The notes beneath the pieces were generated by a model. That model was not told where the DNA came from. It saw nothing but the letters and a program-made list of their open reading frames with translations, and made no database searches. A program made the translations under genes and the position numbers. A stretch of DNA of 64,000 nucleotides from Selenomonas ruminantium subsp. ruminantium ATCC 12561 (GTDB taxonomy: Bacteria; Bacillota; Negativicutes; Selenomonadales; Selenomonadaceae), in NCBI RefSeq assembly GCF_000424065.1, contig NZ_AUJE01000019.1:1-64000 (forward strand), read 5' to 3'. Below are positions 63,730-64,000 of the stretch, one piece after another; position 1 is the first letter of the stretch; the number at the start of each line of letters is the position of its first letter.

Positions 63730-64000
63730 TCACCACGGTGTAAACTGCCAACGGAAGCTGACCTGATTGGTTTTGGATTTATACCGCACGATAACCTGCG
63801 AACAATGCAGGTCATGATACCAATAATAGTCAATATTCTTCCACTCTTTATGGTCTAAATCATATTTTGTGCCCACGGCCAGACGATTAATATCATCAAC
63901 ACGATAACTAAAACCAGCTTCTAATTTCTTGGAATAATCATCGGTATCATAGGCAAAAAGACTGTTTTCCTGATTTTTCTTGCTGTAATGATAACCTGCA
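63730..64000 (-). CDS. lptD: LptD (LPS-assembly outer membrane protein), 3' end only
   Basis: The last 90 codons, stop TGA at 63732-63730. The visible piece is alternating polar/aromatic beta strands: GYHYSKKNQENSLFAYDT, KKLEAGFSYRVDDINRL, KNIDYYWYHDLHCSQVIVRY and the terminal SFRWQFTPW. The DLHC segment with aromatic ending is characteristic of the LptD barrel C-terminus, which inserts LPS into the outer membrane. The gene continues beyond the window edge. Confidence 0.8.
   Translation of the reverse strand, partial: AGYHYSKKNQENSLFAYDTDDYSKKLEAGFSYRVDDINRLAVGTKYDLDHKEWKNIDYYWYHDLHCSQVIVRYKSKTNQVSFRWQFTPW

Overview
The window looks like a chromosomal segment of a Selenomonas-type Negativicute, a Gram-positive lineage that carries an outer membrane. 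Three things point there. Ribosome binding sites are strong GGAGG types. Housekeeping genes are Firmicute-like (meso-diaminopimelate dehydrogenase, rubrerythrin, DUF1385, class I-beta DAHP synthase). The right third is an outer-membrane glycolipid region (lptD, ADP-heptose synthesis, heptosyltransferases, O-antigen sugars). Almost every gene is on the minus strand; the clear exceptions are a TSUP permease, a tartrate/D-malate dehydrogenase, a clpX paralogue and a tiny toxin-like gene. The species call is inference.

Layout. 1-0.43 kb: 5' end of an IS200/IS605-type tnpB, then a hairpin repeat. 0.45-8.7 kb: a YbjN-like protein, uxaC, a CstA-family carrier, a TSUP permease, a tandem array of hairpins, an O-GlcNAc-transferase-like glycosyltransferase coupled to a methyltransferase, and a metallophosphoesterase. 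8.8-32.4 kb: mostly housekeeping genes (ferredoxin, ddh, M18 aminopeptidase, thioesterase, dmlA/ttuC-like, rubrerythrin, MCP, tsaC-prmC-prfA-DUF1385, rpmE, clpX paralogue, MFS, aroF-pheA, exonuclease, mobA-mobB fusion, HAD phosphatase), interrupted by large intergenic hairpins and one candidate type I toxin-antitoxin locus. 32.6-38.3 kb: a GDP-L-fucose cassette with a GT10 fucosyltransferase. 38.3-49.6 kb: glycosyltransferases and a CDP-3,6-dideoxyhexose (paratose/tyvelose) pathway rfbF-G-H-S-E, plus a truncated rfbF copy. 49.65-51.6 kb: a decayed Septu-type (ptuA/ptuB) defence locus. 51.6-55.6 kb: more glycosyltransferases and a DUF535/VirK-like gene. 55.8-64 kb: an L-lactate permease, then gmhB, hldD, two HldE-kinase paralogues, the HldE nucleotidyltransferase, two GT9 heptosyltransferases and the 3' end of lptD.

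The strongest unexplained signal is a family of long intergenic hairpins in two related classes. Class A is about 80 bp, with nine intact copies and one half copy. Class B is about 185-210 bp of nested hairpins, with five copies. Within a class the loop and internal-loop sequences are conserved while the stems differ freely and stay self-complementary. Most lie 20-30 bp after a stop codon. Four class A copies form a tandem array with an exact 248-bp period. I do not recognise them as a named family.

Other items of note are the Septu locus disabled by two nonsense codons and two frameshifts, the candidate type I toxin with an antisense RNA and a Shine-Dalgarno sequence held in a hairpin loop, a ClpX paralogue with an altered pore loop, and a complete-looking CDP-tyvelose route in a didermic Firmicute.
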